NCBI GenBank assembly: GCA_016705955.1
Contig: JADJKO010000004.1
Coordinates: 186,001-250,000, forward strand
Origin: Flavobacteriales bacterium
GTDB lineage: Bacteria > Bacteroidota > Bacteroidia > Flavobacteriales_F > PHOS-HE28
Length of the DNA: 64,000 nt
Direction of reading: 5' to 3'
In this document: piece after piece, positions 51,829-62,377 of the stretch
Numbering within the stretch: the first letter of the stretch is position 1
Layout: every line of letters begins with the position of its first letter
Made by a program: the position numbers and the translations under genes
The notes under the pieces: model-generated
Told to the model about the DNA's origin: nothing
Database searches by the model: none
Seen by the model: only the letters and a program-made list of their open reading frames with translations

Positions 51829-52790
51829 TCCGTGAGATGAAGGACAGCTATCCGCACATCAGCTTGGTGCGGCTCTGTCGATCATTTGGTGTTACACGAC
51901 AAGCCTTCTATCAGCACTTTTGGACGACCCAAGCCTATTGCATGGAACATGAACTGGTGCTGGTGCGCGTGCAGGAGATCCGCCAGGACCATCGGCGCTT
52001 GGGTACGCGTAAGTTGATGGACAAGCTCCAGCCCTTCCTCCTGGAGCACCACATCAAGATGGGCCGCGACGCTCTTCGATCTGCTCGCCGATCACGGTCT
52101 GCTGGTACGACGGCTCCGCAAGTACATCCACACCACACGCTCATCGCACTGGTTACGCAAGTGGCCCAACCTGATCAAGGACAGGAAGCTCACCGGACCT
52201 GGGCAGCTCTGGGTAAGCGATATCACCTACTTCAAGACCGGGAAGGAAGGCTACACTTACATCAGCTTGATCACCGACGCTTGGTCGCACCGCATCATGG
52301 GCCACCACTTGGCCACGGACCTTGAAGCAGCCAGCACATTGGAAGCCTTGCGCATGGCCATCGCACAGGCGGTCACCGTTCCCAAGGGCTTGATCCATCA
52401 CAGCGATCGTGGCGTGCAGTACTGTTCGCAAGCGTACGTGGATGTGCTGCAAGCCAATGGCATCGGCATAAGCATGACCGAGAAGGGCGATCCTTGGAGA
52501 ACGCCGTGGCCGAACGCATCAACGGGATCATCAAACAGGAATACCTCGATACATGGTGCATCGATACGGTTGCACAAGCGCGTGCCGCTCTGGAACGTGC
52601 CGTGTTCCTCTACAACTCCGATCGGCCGCACAACAGCATCAGCAATCTCACACCTGACCAAGCGCACACCGGTACCATGAAGATCAAACGGCTTTGGAAG
52701 AACTACTACCTCAAGCGAACACCTGTCAACGCAGTTCAGGACGTTCTCTCAACTGTAAACCTATCTTCGGACATCAACCAAAACCTGTAA
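51825..52790 (+). CDS. IS3-family transposase OrfB, DDE integrase domain (two frame breaks)
   Basis: The catalytic triad is visible: VSDITYFK (first Asp), HHSDRGVQY (second Asp) and ENAVAERING (Glu), with the terminal YNSDRPHNSISNLTPDQAHT typical of IS3/IS150 OrfB. The sequence changes frame twice: near 52070 (net +1 or -2, before LFDLLADHGLLVRRLRKYIH) and at 52494-52495, where one T is probably missing (CCTTTG read as CCTTG). It may be a decayed copy or carry sequence errors like those in rpoB. If intact it would be expressed as an OrfAB fusion. Confidence 0.85.
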
Positions 52791-52810
52791 ACCTTTTTCA
52801 GGACGGGTCA

Positions 52811-53433
52811 ATGGCTATGCCCATTTCCCTCCCCCCCCCGCTGCTCATCGGGCCTAAGAGAAACGCCCAGATGTAGGCTCCCGCAGAGGAGTATTTCGCC
52901 ACAAAGACCCGATCCGTGGTGGTGGACGTTACGAGACTGGCAACGCCAGGTCCGGGATCAAAATCCACCGTGCCCCGGAAAGTGCCCATCACACACACAT
53001 CACCACTGCTTTGATCGACCGCGACGGCGTATCCCTTATCGTCATTGGCGACACCAATTTTGAATGCCCACAAATACGAACCGGCAGCAGTGTACTTCGC
53101 CAGAAAGACGTCGCTCGTGCCAGTAAAGCCCGCCGAAAGATTGGCAACGCCCGGCCCGGGATCGAAATCCCGATTCGTGCCCGTGAAATACCCCGTAATG
53201 AACACATTGCCACTACCATCAACCGCGATGCTCCGCGCAGCATCCGCGGTTGTGCCACCGACCTTGTACGCCCAAGTACTGGTGGGCTGGGCGCATAACG
53301 GATTCAGGCTCAAGTAACAGACCGATGCTACTAGCAGCAGCGGAAGCGATCGTATCGGCGAGCGGCCGACCTTGAACCCCCGAACAACCTGTTCAGGAAC
53401 TCTTTTCCGGTCCGTGTCACCCTGGATGCGCAT
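52811..53433 (-). pseudogene. 5' portion of the SBBP-like beta-propeller T9SS gene
   Basis: About 207 codons: an N-terminal hydrophobic signal (IRSLPLLLVASVCYLSLNPL, ending CAQ) and the first propeller repeats (WAYKVGGTTADAARSIAVDG, VFITGYFTGTNRDFDPGPGV). The frame enters the IS at GIAIDPS and stops within its inverted repeat. Joined to 51394-49894 without the IS and one ATG, it reads GIAIDATGNVHVTGSFNAI, giving one protein of about 700 aa. It starts 30 bp after the stop of the RCC1-type gene, so probably same operon. Confidence 0.9.
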
Positions 53434-53463
53434 GTTATTTGTTCAAACAGGATCCGCCATCGC

Positions 53464-54899
53464 TCATTGTCGGATCACCAGAAGTTTCTTTCCCAAACTC
53501 CCATCTTCAGTTCGCACACGGCAGTAATACACCCCCTCGGGAATCCCCGCCAGTGAGATCACATATTCATGCGCACCTCCAGCGACTTTTCCCTTCACTA
53601 TGGTGCGCACCCATTTATTCTGAGCATCCAAAAGCGATACGGAGACAGCTTGAGAATGCGCCAAGGAAATGCTCACCGTCGCACTTTGATCAGCAGGATT
53701 GGGATGAACACTCAACAAACTGGATGTGTCGGTAGCCTCACCCACAGAGATCAACAATGGTGCGCACGCTCCGACCACCTGCACGGGAAGGCTGCTGTCA
53801 TTGTTCGTTCCGTTCCCAAGACCACCATGTTCGTTCTGGCCCCAGGTCCAGATCGTCCCATTATCGTCAAGGGCAAGTGAGTGGGTCCAGCCACCGGAGA
53901 TAGCGATGATGTTAGGAAGCCCGCTACTTGCACCGGTACGTTCCGGTCGACAGTGGTTCCATCACCAAGCGTACCATAGATATTGTTCCCCCAAGCCCAA
54001 ACCGTACCATCGCTTTTCAACGCGAAGAAACACGACCTTCCCGCAGCAATGGCGGTGATGTTTTCTATCGAACCGATCAGTACGGGTACATTGCTATTCG
54101 TGTTGGTCCCATTTCCAAGCTGGCCGTAAAAATTATTTCCCCAAGCCCACACGAAGCCGTCATTCGTCAACGCGATCGATTGTAGCTGTCCCCCTTCAAT
54201 AGCGATCACGTCCGTGAGAATACTCACAGGGACGGGTAGTATGCTGTTGTTTTCGAACCCCTCCAGTCCATTCCCCAACTGACCCTGGGCATTGTATCCC
54301 CAGGCCCACACCGTTCCATCGTCCTTGAGGGCAAGCGAATGGAACGCCCCTGCTGAAACGGCCTTCACATCGGAGAGCGAACCCACCGGGACAGGAATAT
54401 GGCTGTCCACATTGGTGCCGTTCCCCAATTGGCCGAATTCATTATAGCCCCACGACCAGACCGTGCCATCCGCCCTCAACGCAAGGGAATGATGAGCCCC
54501 GCCTCCTCCGGTGATGGAGACGATCCCATTCAATTGATCGACCAGGACCGGCACATCACGGCTGGTGGTGGACCCATCACCAAGCTGACCGAAAAGGTTC
54601 AAGCCCCAGGCCCAGACGGTGCTATCGCTTTTCAAGGCCAGTGAATGACCGATGCCCCCACCTTCAACAGCTATTACCCCTGTGAGCGACCCCACGGAGA
54701 CCGGTACATTGCTGTCGTCGTTGTCGTCATTTCCAAGTTGCCCATAGAGGTTGTAGCCCCATGCTTGCACCGTGCTATCACTGCACACCGAAAGGCAATG
54801 TTTACCCCCACCCGAGATGATCTGGGCCGCTAAATCGGTTGGTGGCCCCAAGCACGCCATGGCCAGACCAACCGAAAGGAGTGGGATCTTCAACCTCAT
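53464..54899 (-). CDS. RCC1-repeat beta-propeller protein with T9SS sorting domain (apparent frameshift)
   Basis: 478 aa when repaired. Signal peptide MRLKIPLLSVGLAMACLGPP ... DLAAQ, then seven RCC1-type repeats of about 50 aa (HSLALKSDSTVWAWGLNLFG-QLGDGSTTSRDVPV and relatives), enough for one seven-bladed propeller. A type A sorting domain closes it (LLSVHPNPADQSATVSISLA ... GSLGKKLLVIRQ). The frame breaks at 53920-53922 in the last repeat; one additional C there (plus strand) gives VAGLPNIIAISGGWTHSLAL and continuity. Start overlaps the previous gene's stop (ATGA). Exported, ligand unknown. Confidence 0.9.
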
Positions 54900-56806
54900 T
54901 GTTTGATGAATACTTGTGCTTTCCCCGGGTGATCAAGAAGACGCACGTAATAAGGTCCGTTCGGGAGTTCCGCGATGCTCAATTGTGCGGAGCTGACCAC
55001 CGAGATCGTTTCTATCAAACCGCCGAGCGAGTTATAGATGGCAACCTGTTCCCAACGGCCATTGCCCCGCAAAGTGATCGTCAAGATCTCGACTGCGGGG
55101 TTGGGGAAGAGGGAAATATTCAATGGTGCGCCAGCCTCAAGTATTCCCGTATCGTCCGCACATGGGCCAACAACCATAACAGGCGTGGGGTGGTTGTCAA
55201 ACAGGGTATCATTCCCCAATTGGCCGACCGAGTCGTCACCCCATGACCAGACCGTACCGTCACTTTTCAATGCAAGACAGTGAAGTCCACCAGCTGCGAT
55301 CTCGCTGATGTCCGTGAGAGTAGCAACCTGAACAGGAGTGGCGTGATCCACAGAGGCCACATCATCGCCCAATTGACCGAACTCGTCATCACCCCAAGAC
55401 CAGACGGTTCCATCACTCTTAAGAGCGAGACTATGCTGCGAGCCGGCTGAAATACCGATCACTCCAGTAAGCGAGGCGACCTGGACCGGAGTGGGTTGAT
55501 TCACCAAGGCGGCATCATTGCCCAGTTGTCCTTGAAAATCAGCACCCCAGGACCAAACCGTACCATCACTCTTCAGCGCAAGGCTGTGACCTCCCCCTGC
55601 TGAGATCGCGGTGATATCAGTGAGCGTTGCGACCTGCACATACGTTGCGAGATTGGCGAAGGCCGCATCATTCCCCAGCTGGCCATAATTGTCCAATCCA
55701 ATGGACCATACGGTGCCATCATTCTTGAGGGCAAGCAAATAATGCCCTCCGCATGCAATGGCCATGACATTGGAAATTGCGGGTTGCACCGGTGTAGGTT
55801 GGTCGTCAAAAAAAGGCCCTCCTCCAATTCCCATCTGTCCATAGGTGTTCCTCCCCCATGCAAATACGGACCCACTGCTCGTTAAGGCCATGACACTGTT
55901 CCCTCCACCGGATATGGCGGTGATAACCGTGTTCGGAGTGGAGTAGAAGACCGCAAGACTGATCCGTGCCACTGAAACTGTTGCGACCCCTGAACCGAAC
56001 TTGTTCACTGCGATGGCAACTCCGAAGTCAGGTGCCTCTACATCGGCCACACTCAAAATCGAACCCCACAAGGCGGTAGTGCTTCCATAGGACCTGACCG
56101 TCTGGTTCGTACCAATATTGGAATTGTTAGCCATGTTGGTCGATTGAACAACGCCGCCCTTCACCAGACTGACCCTATTATCCCTTGCTGAGGCTATGCT
56201 CGCCTGCCATTCGATGTTGACCAATACACCTGTAATTGTTGCGCCTGCGGGCACAGAAATTCCGAAATCAGTCGCCACCAGATAGTTGGAAGTTGCCGTA
56301 CTGCTCACATCCGTCGCAACCGCGTAGGTAGCGACATCGGACCCGGATGCATTCGCAGGTGTTGCCCACGCAACCGATCCAATGCCCATAACATTCCCTG
56401 CCGTATTCGCCCAATTGGATCCCGACACACTCGTATTCGGGAAGAGAACATTCACCGGTGTAGGTTGATCCTCAAACACAGCATCGTCACCTAACTGACC
56501 GTATACATCCAGTCCGCATGACCAAACGGTACCGTCGTTCTTCAAGGCATAGGAAGCTCCTCCGCCAGCGGATACAGCGGTAATTCCCGATATTGTGGCC
56601 ACCGGAACGGGTAGAGGTTGGTTCACTAGAGCTGCGTCGTTACCGAGAGCACCAAAATTGTCACTGCCCCAACTGCGCACAGTGCCATCGGAACAAAGAA
56701 AAAGTGACTGGCTCGATGCGCTGATCGTTTGAGCCGAGGTCGTACAAGGAATGGTGCAACCGGCAAGTGCCAGCATCAGTGCAATGGAGTAGCGCGTTGT
56801 TCTCAT
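54896..56806 (-). CDS. RCC1-repeat protein with inserted beta-sandwich domain and T9SS sorting domain
   Basis: 636 aa from MRTTRYSIALMLALAGC; the ATG 51 codons upstream lacks a signal peptide. The N-terminus could be a Sec signal (to TTSAQ) or a lipoprotein signal (LAGC). RCC1-type repeats at both ends (YALKNDGTVWSCGLDVYGQL, HSLALKSDGTVWSWGADFQG) flank an unusual insert of about 170 residues (SGSNWANTAGNVMGIGSVAW ... ARISLAVFYSTPNTV) that looks like a beta-sandwich of the kind found in phage or adhesion proteins. The end (ISLFPNPAVEILTITLRGNG ... KAQVFIKQ) is a type A sorting domain. First gene of the propeller cluster. Confidence 0.9.
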   Translation of the reverse strand: MRTTRYSIALMLALAGCTIPCTTSAQTISASSQSLFLCSDGTVRSWGSDNFGALGNDAALVNQPLPVPVATISGITAVSAGGGASYALKNDGTVWSCGLDVYGQLGDDAVFEDQPTPVNVLFPNTSVSGSNWANTAGNVMGIGSVAWATPANASGSDVATYAVATDVSSTATSNYLVATDFGISVPAGATITGVLVNIEWQASIASARDNRVSLVKGGVVQSTNMANNSNIGTNQTVRSYGSTTALWGSILSVADVEAPDFGVAIAVNKFGSGVATVSVARISLAVFYSTPNTVITAISGGGNSVMALTSSGSVFAWGRNTYGQMGIGGGPFFDDQPTPVQPAISNVMAIACGGHYLLALKNDGTVWSIGLDNYGQLGNDAAFANLATYVQVATLTDITAISAGGGHSLALKSDGTVWSWGADFQGQLGNDAALVNQPTPVQVASLTGVIGISAGSQHSLALKSDGTVWSWGDDEFGQLGDDVASVDHATPVQVATLTDISEIAAGGLHCLALKSDGTVWSWGDDSVGQLGNDTLFDNHPTPVMVVGPCADDTGILEAGAPLNISLFPNPAVEILTITLRGNGRWEQVAIYNSLGGLIETISVVSSAQLSIAELPNGPYYVRLLDHPGKAQVFIKQ

Positions 56807-57109
56807 TTGTTCTTCTATTGGTGTGTTCAGATCGGATGACCGTCGGATACCATGAATCATAACCATTCTGGTCAACTGATCGGACACGGTGATCGGCTTC
56901 TTGGTATTTCGAACGAAGGTACCTACGCCAACACCCGATCCATGTACACAAACGGCCATAAGTAGGATGACCTAGAAGCGATATCAGTTATCTTCGGTGC
57001 GTGGGTCCTGGGTCGGTTCGGCGAGTTGAGCCAATACGATCGGGTTGAGTTCCGTACGATATCTCGGGCCAGGATCTCACAGCTCCGACCAGACCGCACT
57101 AACCGACCC

Positions 57110-58626
57110 ATGAAAACCCCTTCCGCTGAACTACATCAATTGATCCACTCGCTGGATCCGCACGAGCGCGCGTTCCTGAAGCGCAAGATGAACCGCGACG
57201 GAGCTTCCACGATCAACCAGGACCTATACGCGACCCTGATAGGGATGCCCGCATATGTCGAGCGCGAGATCATTGCTCGGTCACCCTTGATCACCAAGGG
57301 CAATATCAAGCATTGCAAACAGACCCTGCTCGAATACATAATGAATACTTTGGAGCTGTACTACACGGATCCCAAAGATGCCAGTGCGTTGCGCCGGGCC
57401 ATTCACGTGATCGCGATCCTCAAGAGCAAGCACCTCTTCCTCGTGCTAAGAAGCTTTGTTCGTCGAGCATTTCCAAAGCACATGAACAGGGCCAATTCCT
57501 TCTTCACATAGAACTATTGATGATCCAACAGGACCTTGCCATCGCCTCCGAAGATCTCATGGAGTACGGCCGGTTGAAGAGGGCGAACACCAAACTGACC
57601 CATGATCTCTACAAGCAATACGTCGTATTCCGGACCAACAAGGAACTCAACCAGGAACTGTTCAACCTGAACCTCTGGGATGGCTTCTATCCCGATCCTT
57701 CCAAGGTCAACGCCGTCGGTGCTCTGCGTCGAAAAATTGCCAAGCGAAAGAGAGTTCTTGATCAAGTACCACACCATGACCTGTTCAATGTGCAATTGCT
57801 CATTGCCGAGTATTTCTCTCTGTTGCTCATGAACCAATACAAGGAGGCCGGCGAATGCTCCTCGCAGTTGATCAAGCGCGGCGTATCACATCTCTTGAGA
57901 TTCATGGATGAAGGCGAATACCTCTGGCACCTCAACTGGGGATTGACGATAAGTTTGCATACGCACGACAGAGCTCTGGCGGATCAACTGATTCGATCAG
58001 CACAAGGGTTCTTCCAAAAGCTGCCCACGAAGCGAAGGAATCGCTCCGTTGTTGTGAACTACCATCGGTTCTTGAACAAGATGATCGCTTACCATGTTCA
58101 TACGGATCAATTCGAACGGGCCAAGGAAATGATCGCTTCAATGGGGGCTGAACTGACAAGCGAAGTGACCAGTCCGAGCATTCGTAAGATCTTCCTCATC
58201 AATGCCTGTCAAGTTCACCTCTGTCTTGGCGAGGCGAAACAAGCATTGAATTTCTACAACAGGATCTACAACGACCCGGGCGTCAATTCCGTGCGAGTGG
58301 ATATCGACCCAGGTGTGAACGTACTTGGATGCGCGATCTTTCACGAACTTGGCTCGACTTCCAACCTCACCAGCCTCATTCGGCACTGCATGCGTGCGCG
58401 TCATTACAACAAGCAAACAAAGGCCTACAAGAAGCTCATCCTCTTATTCAAGAAGTTGATCGCACCAATGGATGAACCAAAGACCCGGAGCCTCATCATC
58501 GGGGTCACCGCCGAACTCCAACGGATCAGGGTCGAACGCGACCGTACATCCTTGTTCTTCTTGGAGAATTTTCGAGTCATGCACTGGCTTCCGCGAATCG
58601 GGTCGGGAAAGCCTGTAATCAGATGA
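57110..58626 (+). CDS. Hypothetical helical-repeat protein (apparent frameshift)
   Basis: 505 aa when repaired, start MKTPSAELHQLIHSLDPHER. The N-terminal 115 or so residues run to HVIAILKSKHLFLVL; the rest (KKLCSSSISKAHEQGQFLLH ... MHWLPRIGSGKPVIR) is one frame over. One missing A at 57448-57449 (CTAAAG read as CTAAG) explains it. All-helical with Leu/Ala spacing suggestive of TPR-like repeats (AKEMIASMGAELTSEVTSPS, LCLGEAKQALNFYNRIYNDP). No signal peptide, no catalytic motif. I do not recognise the family; it resembles uncharacterised Bacteroidota proteins only in general style. Confidence 0.75.
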
Positions 58627-59027
58627 CCAACGGGTATCCTTTTCATTGCGCAGGCCATCGGATCGTTTACCGCGTCGAGCGCTCGATACTCGTCGAAAAT
58701 TTGTGGTTCGCCCGCCCATTTGCGGCGGCGAAAGCCACATCATAGCTTGAGAATTGGAAGACTGCAGTCGTGATGTTCACCACGCTGGGCTGTTGGTCGG
58801 TAGCTAGGCGTGACCTACTTCCTGCTCCGGATCCTCTCGTCCAGGTCAATTTCGTCCGGTCCGGTTCGCTCGGTGCGGGAACATAAGATAAGCTAGTTCC
58901 GGATTCAGTCCTACGAACAGCAGCGCCCCAGCCTTTCGCCTGGGCGCTGATCCTCGTGATGATTCAGCGGCCAGATAGCACTGGTGTATTGAAACCCTTG
59001 GCTCGTTCACCTAGGTTATCGCCCGCC
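58627..59027. other. Convergent intergenic region with one hairpin
   Basis: 401 bp with no recognisable gene. A stem-loop at 58921-58949 (CAGCGCCCCAG/CTGGGCGCTG, one bulged C) could terminate either neighbour. Confidence 0.5.
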
Positions 59028-59711
59028 CTACGGTGTCGGCGGCGGCAGCTCGGGTTCCGACCCACCCCGCAGGTCCACCACGATCCGTGCATCGGTGTAC
59101 AACCGGAAGAAGCCCGGTTCTGTGATCGAGTACCCCTGCATCAGCGGGTCCATGCGACGGTGCAGCAGGTCCAGCGTATCCTCCACCAGTTGCGCGATCT
59201 CCGCCGTCGCGTTCTTCCGCTCCGTGATCGCTACCCGTGGTGCGGTGTTCTGCGTGAGGTACGCATCAATCAACGTTTGCAGGGCTGTCAGCTTCGCGGC
59301 ATCCACATCGTAGTCTACCAGGTTGGCCAACTCCGCATTCGCGGCATCATGCACACCTTGGCAGCGCTGCGCCACCACACTGTCGCGGTACCGCCGCAGT
59401 TCCGAGGCGCTGATGTTCATCGCCTCGGCCAGCGCTTCGTTGTTGCTCGCCGCTGCGTATGACGTCACCTTGCCCGCAACATCCAACGTCAGCTCGATCA
59501 TAGCCTCTTCGGCGTTCACCTTGTCCTTGGCGTGACCCCGGATATCCCGCAACTGGATCTCCAGCACATCCTCCAACGACTTCACCTTCCCATCGAACTC
59601 GGCCTTTGCCGCTACGATCGCAGCCGTACCCACCCAGATCGCATTGTTCTCGTCCATCGTGCGTTGCACCACATAGAACATCGAAAGCCGATTCTCCTGA
59701 TACTGGTTCAT
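59028..59711 (-). CDS. Hypothetical protein
   Basis: 227 aa from MNQYQENRLSMFYVVQRTMD; 15 upstream codons in frame were dropped because they are Arg-rich and unlike the rest. Largely helical (ENRLSMFYVVQRTMDENNAI, AAIVAAKAEFDGKVKSLEDV, AEAMNISASELRRYRDSVVA), ending in a short beta part and a Pro-rich tail (LRGGSEPELPPPTP). No signal peptide or membrane helix. I do not recognise the family. It is isolated, with intergenic repeats on its 5' side. Confidence 0.75.
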   Translation of the reverse strand: MNQYQENRLSMFYVVQRTMDENNAIWVGTAAIVAAKAEFDGKVKSLEDVLEIQLRDIRGHAKDKVNAEEAMIELTLDVAGKVTSYAAASNNEALAEAMNISASELRRYRDSVVAQRCQGVHDAANAELANLVDYDVDAAKLTALQTLIDAYLTQNTAPRVAITERKNATAEIAQLVEDTLDLLHRRMDPLMQGYSITEPGFFRLYTDARIVVDLRGGSEPELPPPTP

Positions 59712-60106
59712 GACGCTTCGTTTTTGTTGTCCGCGTACCGTTCCTGGGGTTACCACTCACGCTGAACGCGGTCTGCCTTAACAACGCGATCCCCATGCTG
59801 ATCATTGTATCCAAGCCCCCCGATCCAAGAAACGGTACCTTTTAACGAAGCAGCGGCGCGGCGTGCAGCGTCCCGCGTATGGCGTGTAGCGTCCCGCCTG
59901 CCGCGTGTAGCCTCTCCATCATTGCGCGCGTCGCGAAGCAACCCCGTCCACCCCGTCCACCCATTCCGCATTACTGTTACAGCACGGCGTCATTGCGAGC
60001 GAAGCGAAGCAACCTCTTCGGGCCGGGTATGGCTCGTGCGGCGGCGCATTCCCCCTGTCATTGCGAGCGAAGCGAAGCAACCTCTTCGGGGCCGGGGGTG
60101 AGGCCC
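59712..60106. repeat. Intergenic cluster of short repeats, including two copies of a GTCATTGCGAGCGAAGCGAA element
   Basis: Two copies of GTCATTGCGAGCGAAGCGAA followed by GCAACCTCTTCGGG start at 59989 and 60057 (68 bp apart); a diverged one (CATTGCGCGCGTCGCGAAGC) starts near 59930. Before them GCGTGYAGCGTCCCGC occurs two to three times (59854-59910). These resemble the widespread 'CATTGCGAGCGAAGCGAAGCAA' palindromic intergenic repeats. No gene is evident. Confidence 0.75.
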
Positions 60107-60569
60107 TTGCTCCAACTCAACCCTCAATTGTTCAAGGTCAAGCACCCTTTGCTCCAACTCCAGCGCCGTTTGCGTCAACTCGAGCGTCAATTGTTCCAAC
60201 TCGAGCATCGTTTGCTCGAACTCAAGGGCCGATTGTTCCAACTCGAACGCCGTTTGCGAGAGGTTGAGCGCCGTATGTACCAACTCGAGACGCGTTTGCA
60301 CCAAGTGGAGCATCGATCGCGCGAGGTCGAGCGTCAATTGTTCGGGGTTGAGCGGTGATCGCACCCACTCGAGCGGCGTTTGCTTCAACTCGAGCGTTGA
60401 TCGCACCAACTCAAGCAGCGTTGGCGCGAACTCGAGCGTTGATCGTACCCGACTCGAGCACGAGTTGCGCGAGGTCGAGACGCGATCGCACAAGGTCAAG
60501 CGTCAATTGTTCGTGGTTGAGCAGCGTTTGCACCAACTCAAGCGGCGTTCGCACCATGCGAAGCATCGT
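60107..60569. repeat. Degenerate 21-bp tandem repeat array (22 units) with heptad coding potential
   Basis: Units follow the pattern TTGCNCCAACTCGAGCGNCGT; 21 are exactly 21 bp and one (60443-60464) is 22 bp owing to one additional G. Unit ends alternate among CGT, CAA, CGA and TGA. The minus strand reads as heptads such as TALELEQ, SALEFEQ, TMLELEQ over most of the array (with a break at the 22-bp unit); the plus strand reads LLQLERR-type heptads, interrupted by in-frame TGA codons in the second half. The minus-strand reading has no convincing start. Possible decayed coiled-coil gene or non-coding satellite. Confidence 0.85.
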
Positions 60570-60694
60570 TTGCGAGATCGCGGACTACGGTTCGGCACAT
60601 CGATATCCCCCTCTCACCGTGTCATGGGGTCCATATCCGTTGGCCGCCCACATATTACAGGCACTGTCAGGCGCCTACTGCGCAGCATGTCCCC

Positions 60695-61840
<1,146 letters not shown>

Positions 61841-61843
61841 GGG

Positions 61844-62377
61844 CTAGTATGTGATCAGGTTTACCACGTGGGCGTTGTACTTCTTCAAACGGTCCATGCC
61901 GTGGAGGAAGGAAAGTTCAATGAGGAAGGAGAAGGCCGTGACGATGCCGCCCTGCATGCGCACCAGTTCGGCCGCTGCCGCTGCGGTGCCGCCGGTCGCG
62001 AGCAGATCATCATGCACCATCACGCGCATACCGGGCTTCACGCTATCCACGTGCATTTCCACTTCGGCGCTGCCATACTCGAGGTCGTACTTCGTGCTCA
62101 CGGTCTTCCACGGCAGCTTGCCCTTCTTGCGCACGGTGAGGAAGGGGACGCCCAACGCGAGCGCGAGCGGCATCCCGAAGAGGAAGCCACGGCTCTCGAT
62201 CCCGGCGATCGCGTCGATCGGGTTGTCCTGCAAGGCTTCGCGGAATCCTTCCGTGATGGCACGACAGAGGATCGGATCCTCCAGCACAGGGGTGATGTCG
62301 CGAAAGAGGATCCCGGGTTTGGGGAAATCGGGGACCGCGCGGATCGTCTGCTCCAGTCGGCTACGTAGGGCGGTCAC
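61844..62377 (-). CDS. apt: Adenine phosphoribosyltransferase
   Basis: 177 aa, standard length. It makes AMP from adenine and PRPP (purine salvage). FPKPGILFRDITPVLEDP, the ESRGFLFG segment and the PRPP loop VMVHDDLLATGGTA are all present. The start is a GTG overlapping the stop of the upstream HhH gene (GTGA), so translation is probably coupled. The ATG alternatives lie too far inside. Confidence 0.95.
   Translation of the reverse strand: MTALRSRLEQTIRAVPDFPKPGILFRDITPVLEDPILCRAITEGFREALQDNPIDAIAGIESRGFLFGMPLALALGVPFLTVRKKGKLPWKTVSTKYDLEYGSAEVEMHVDSVKPGMRVMVHDDLLATGGTAAAAAELVRMQGGIVTAFSFLIELSFLHGMDRLKKYNAHVVNLITY

Larger units (their letters stand above)
51395..52810 (+). mobile_element. 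IS3-family insertion sequence (1416 bp)
   Basis: Imperfect terminal inverted repeats TGACTCGTCCTGATCCGGGTTTAC (left, 51395 on; shown for 24 nt as two parts TGACTCGTCCTGA and GGTTTAC) and TGACCCGTCCTGA...GGTTTAC (right end, complement). A 3-bp target duplication ATG flanks it (51392-51394 and 52811-52813), as expected for IS3. It contains overlapping orfA and orfB with an A6G slippery site. It splits the minus-strand propeller gene; removing it with one ATG restores that gene in frame. Confidence 0.93.

Noticed and set aside
52494..52790. Separate small gene starting MENAVAERING
   Set aside because: It is the C-terminal part of the IS OrfB, including the catalytic Glu, displaced by one base.
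56957..56964. TACTTATG on the minus strand as promoter of the propeller cluster
   Set aside because: One mismatch to TAnnTTTG and no TTG at the right distance (the 3 bases 19 nt away read TGA on the minus strand).
60107..60569. 21-bp array considered as CRISPR
   Set aside because: Units are directly adjacent with no spacers, are degenerate, and no cas genes are present.
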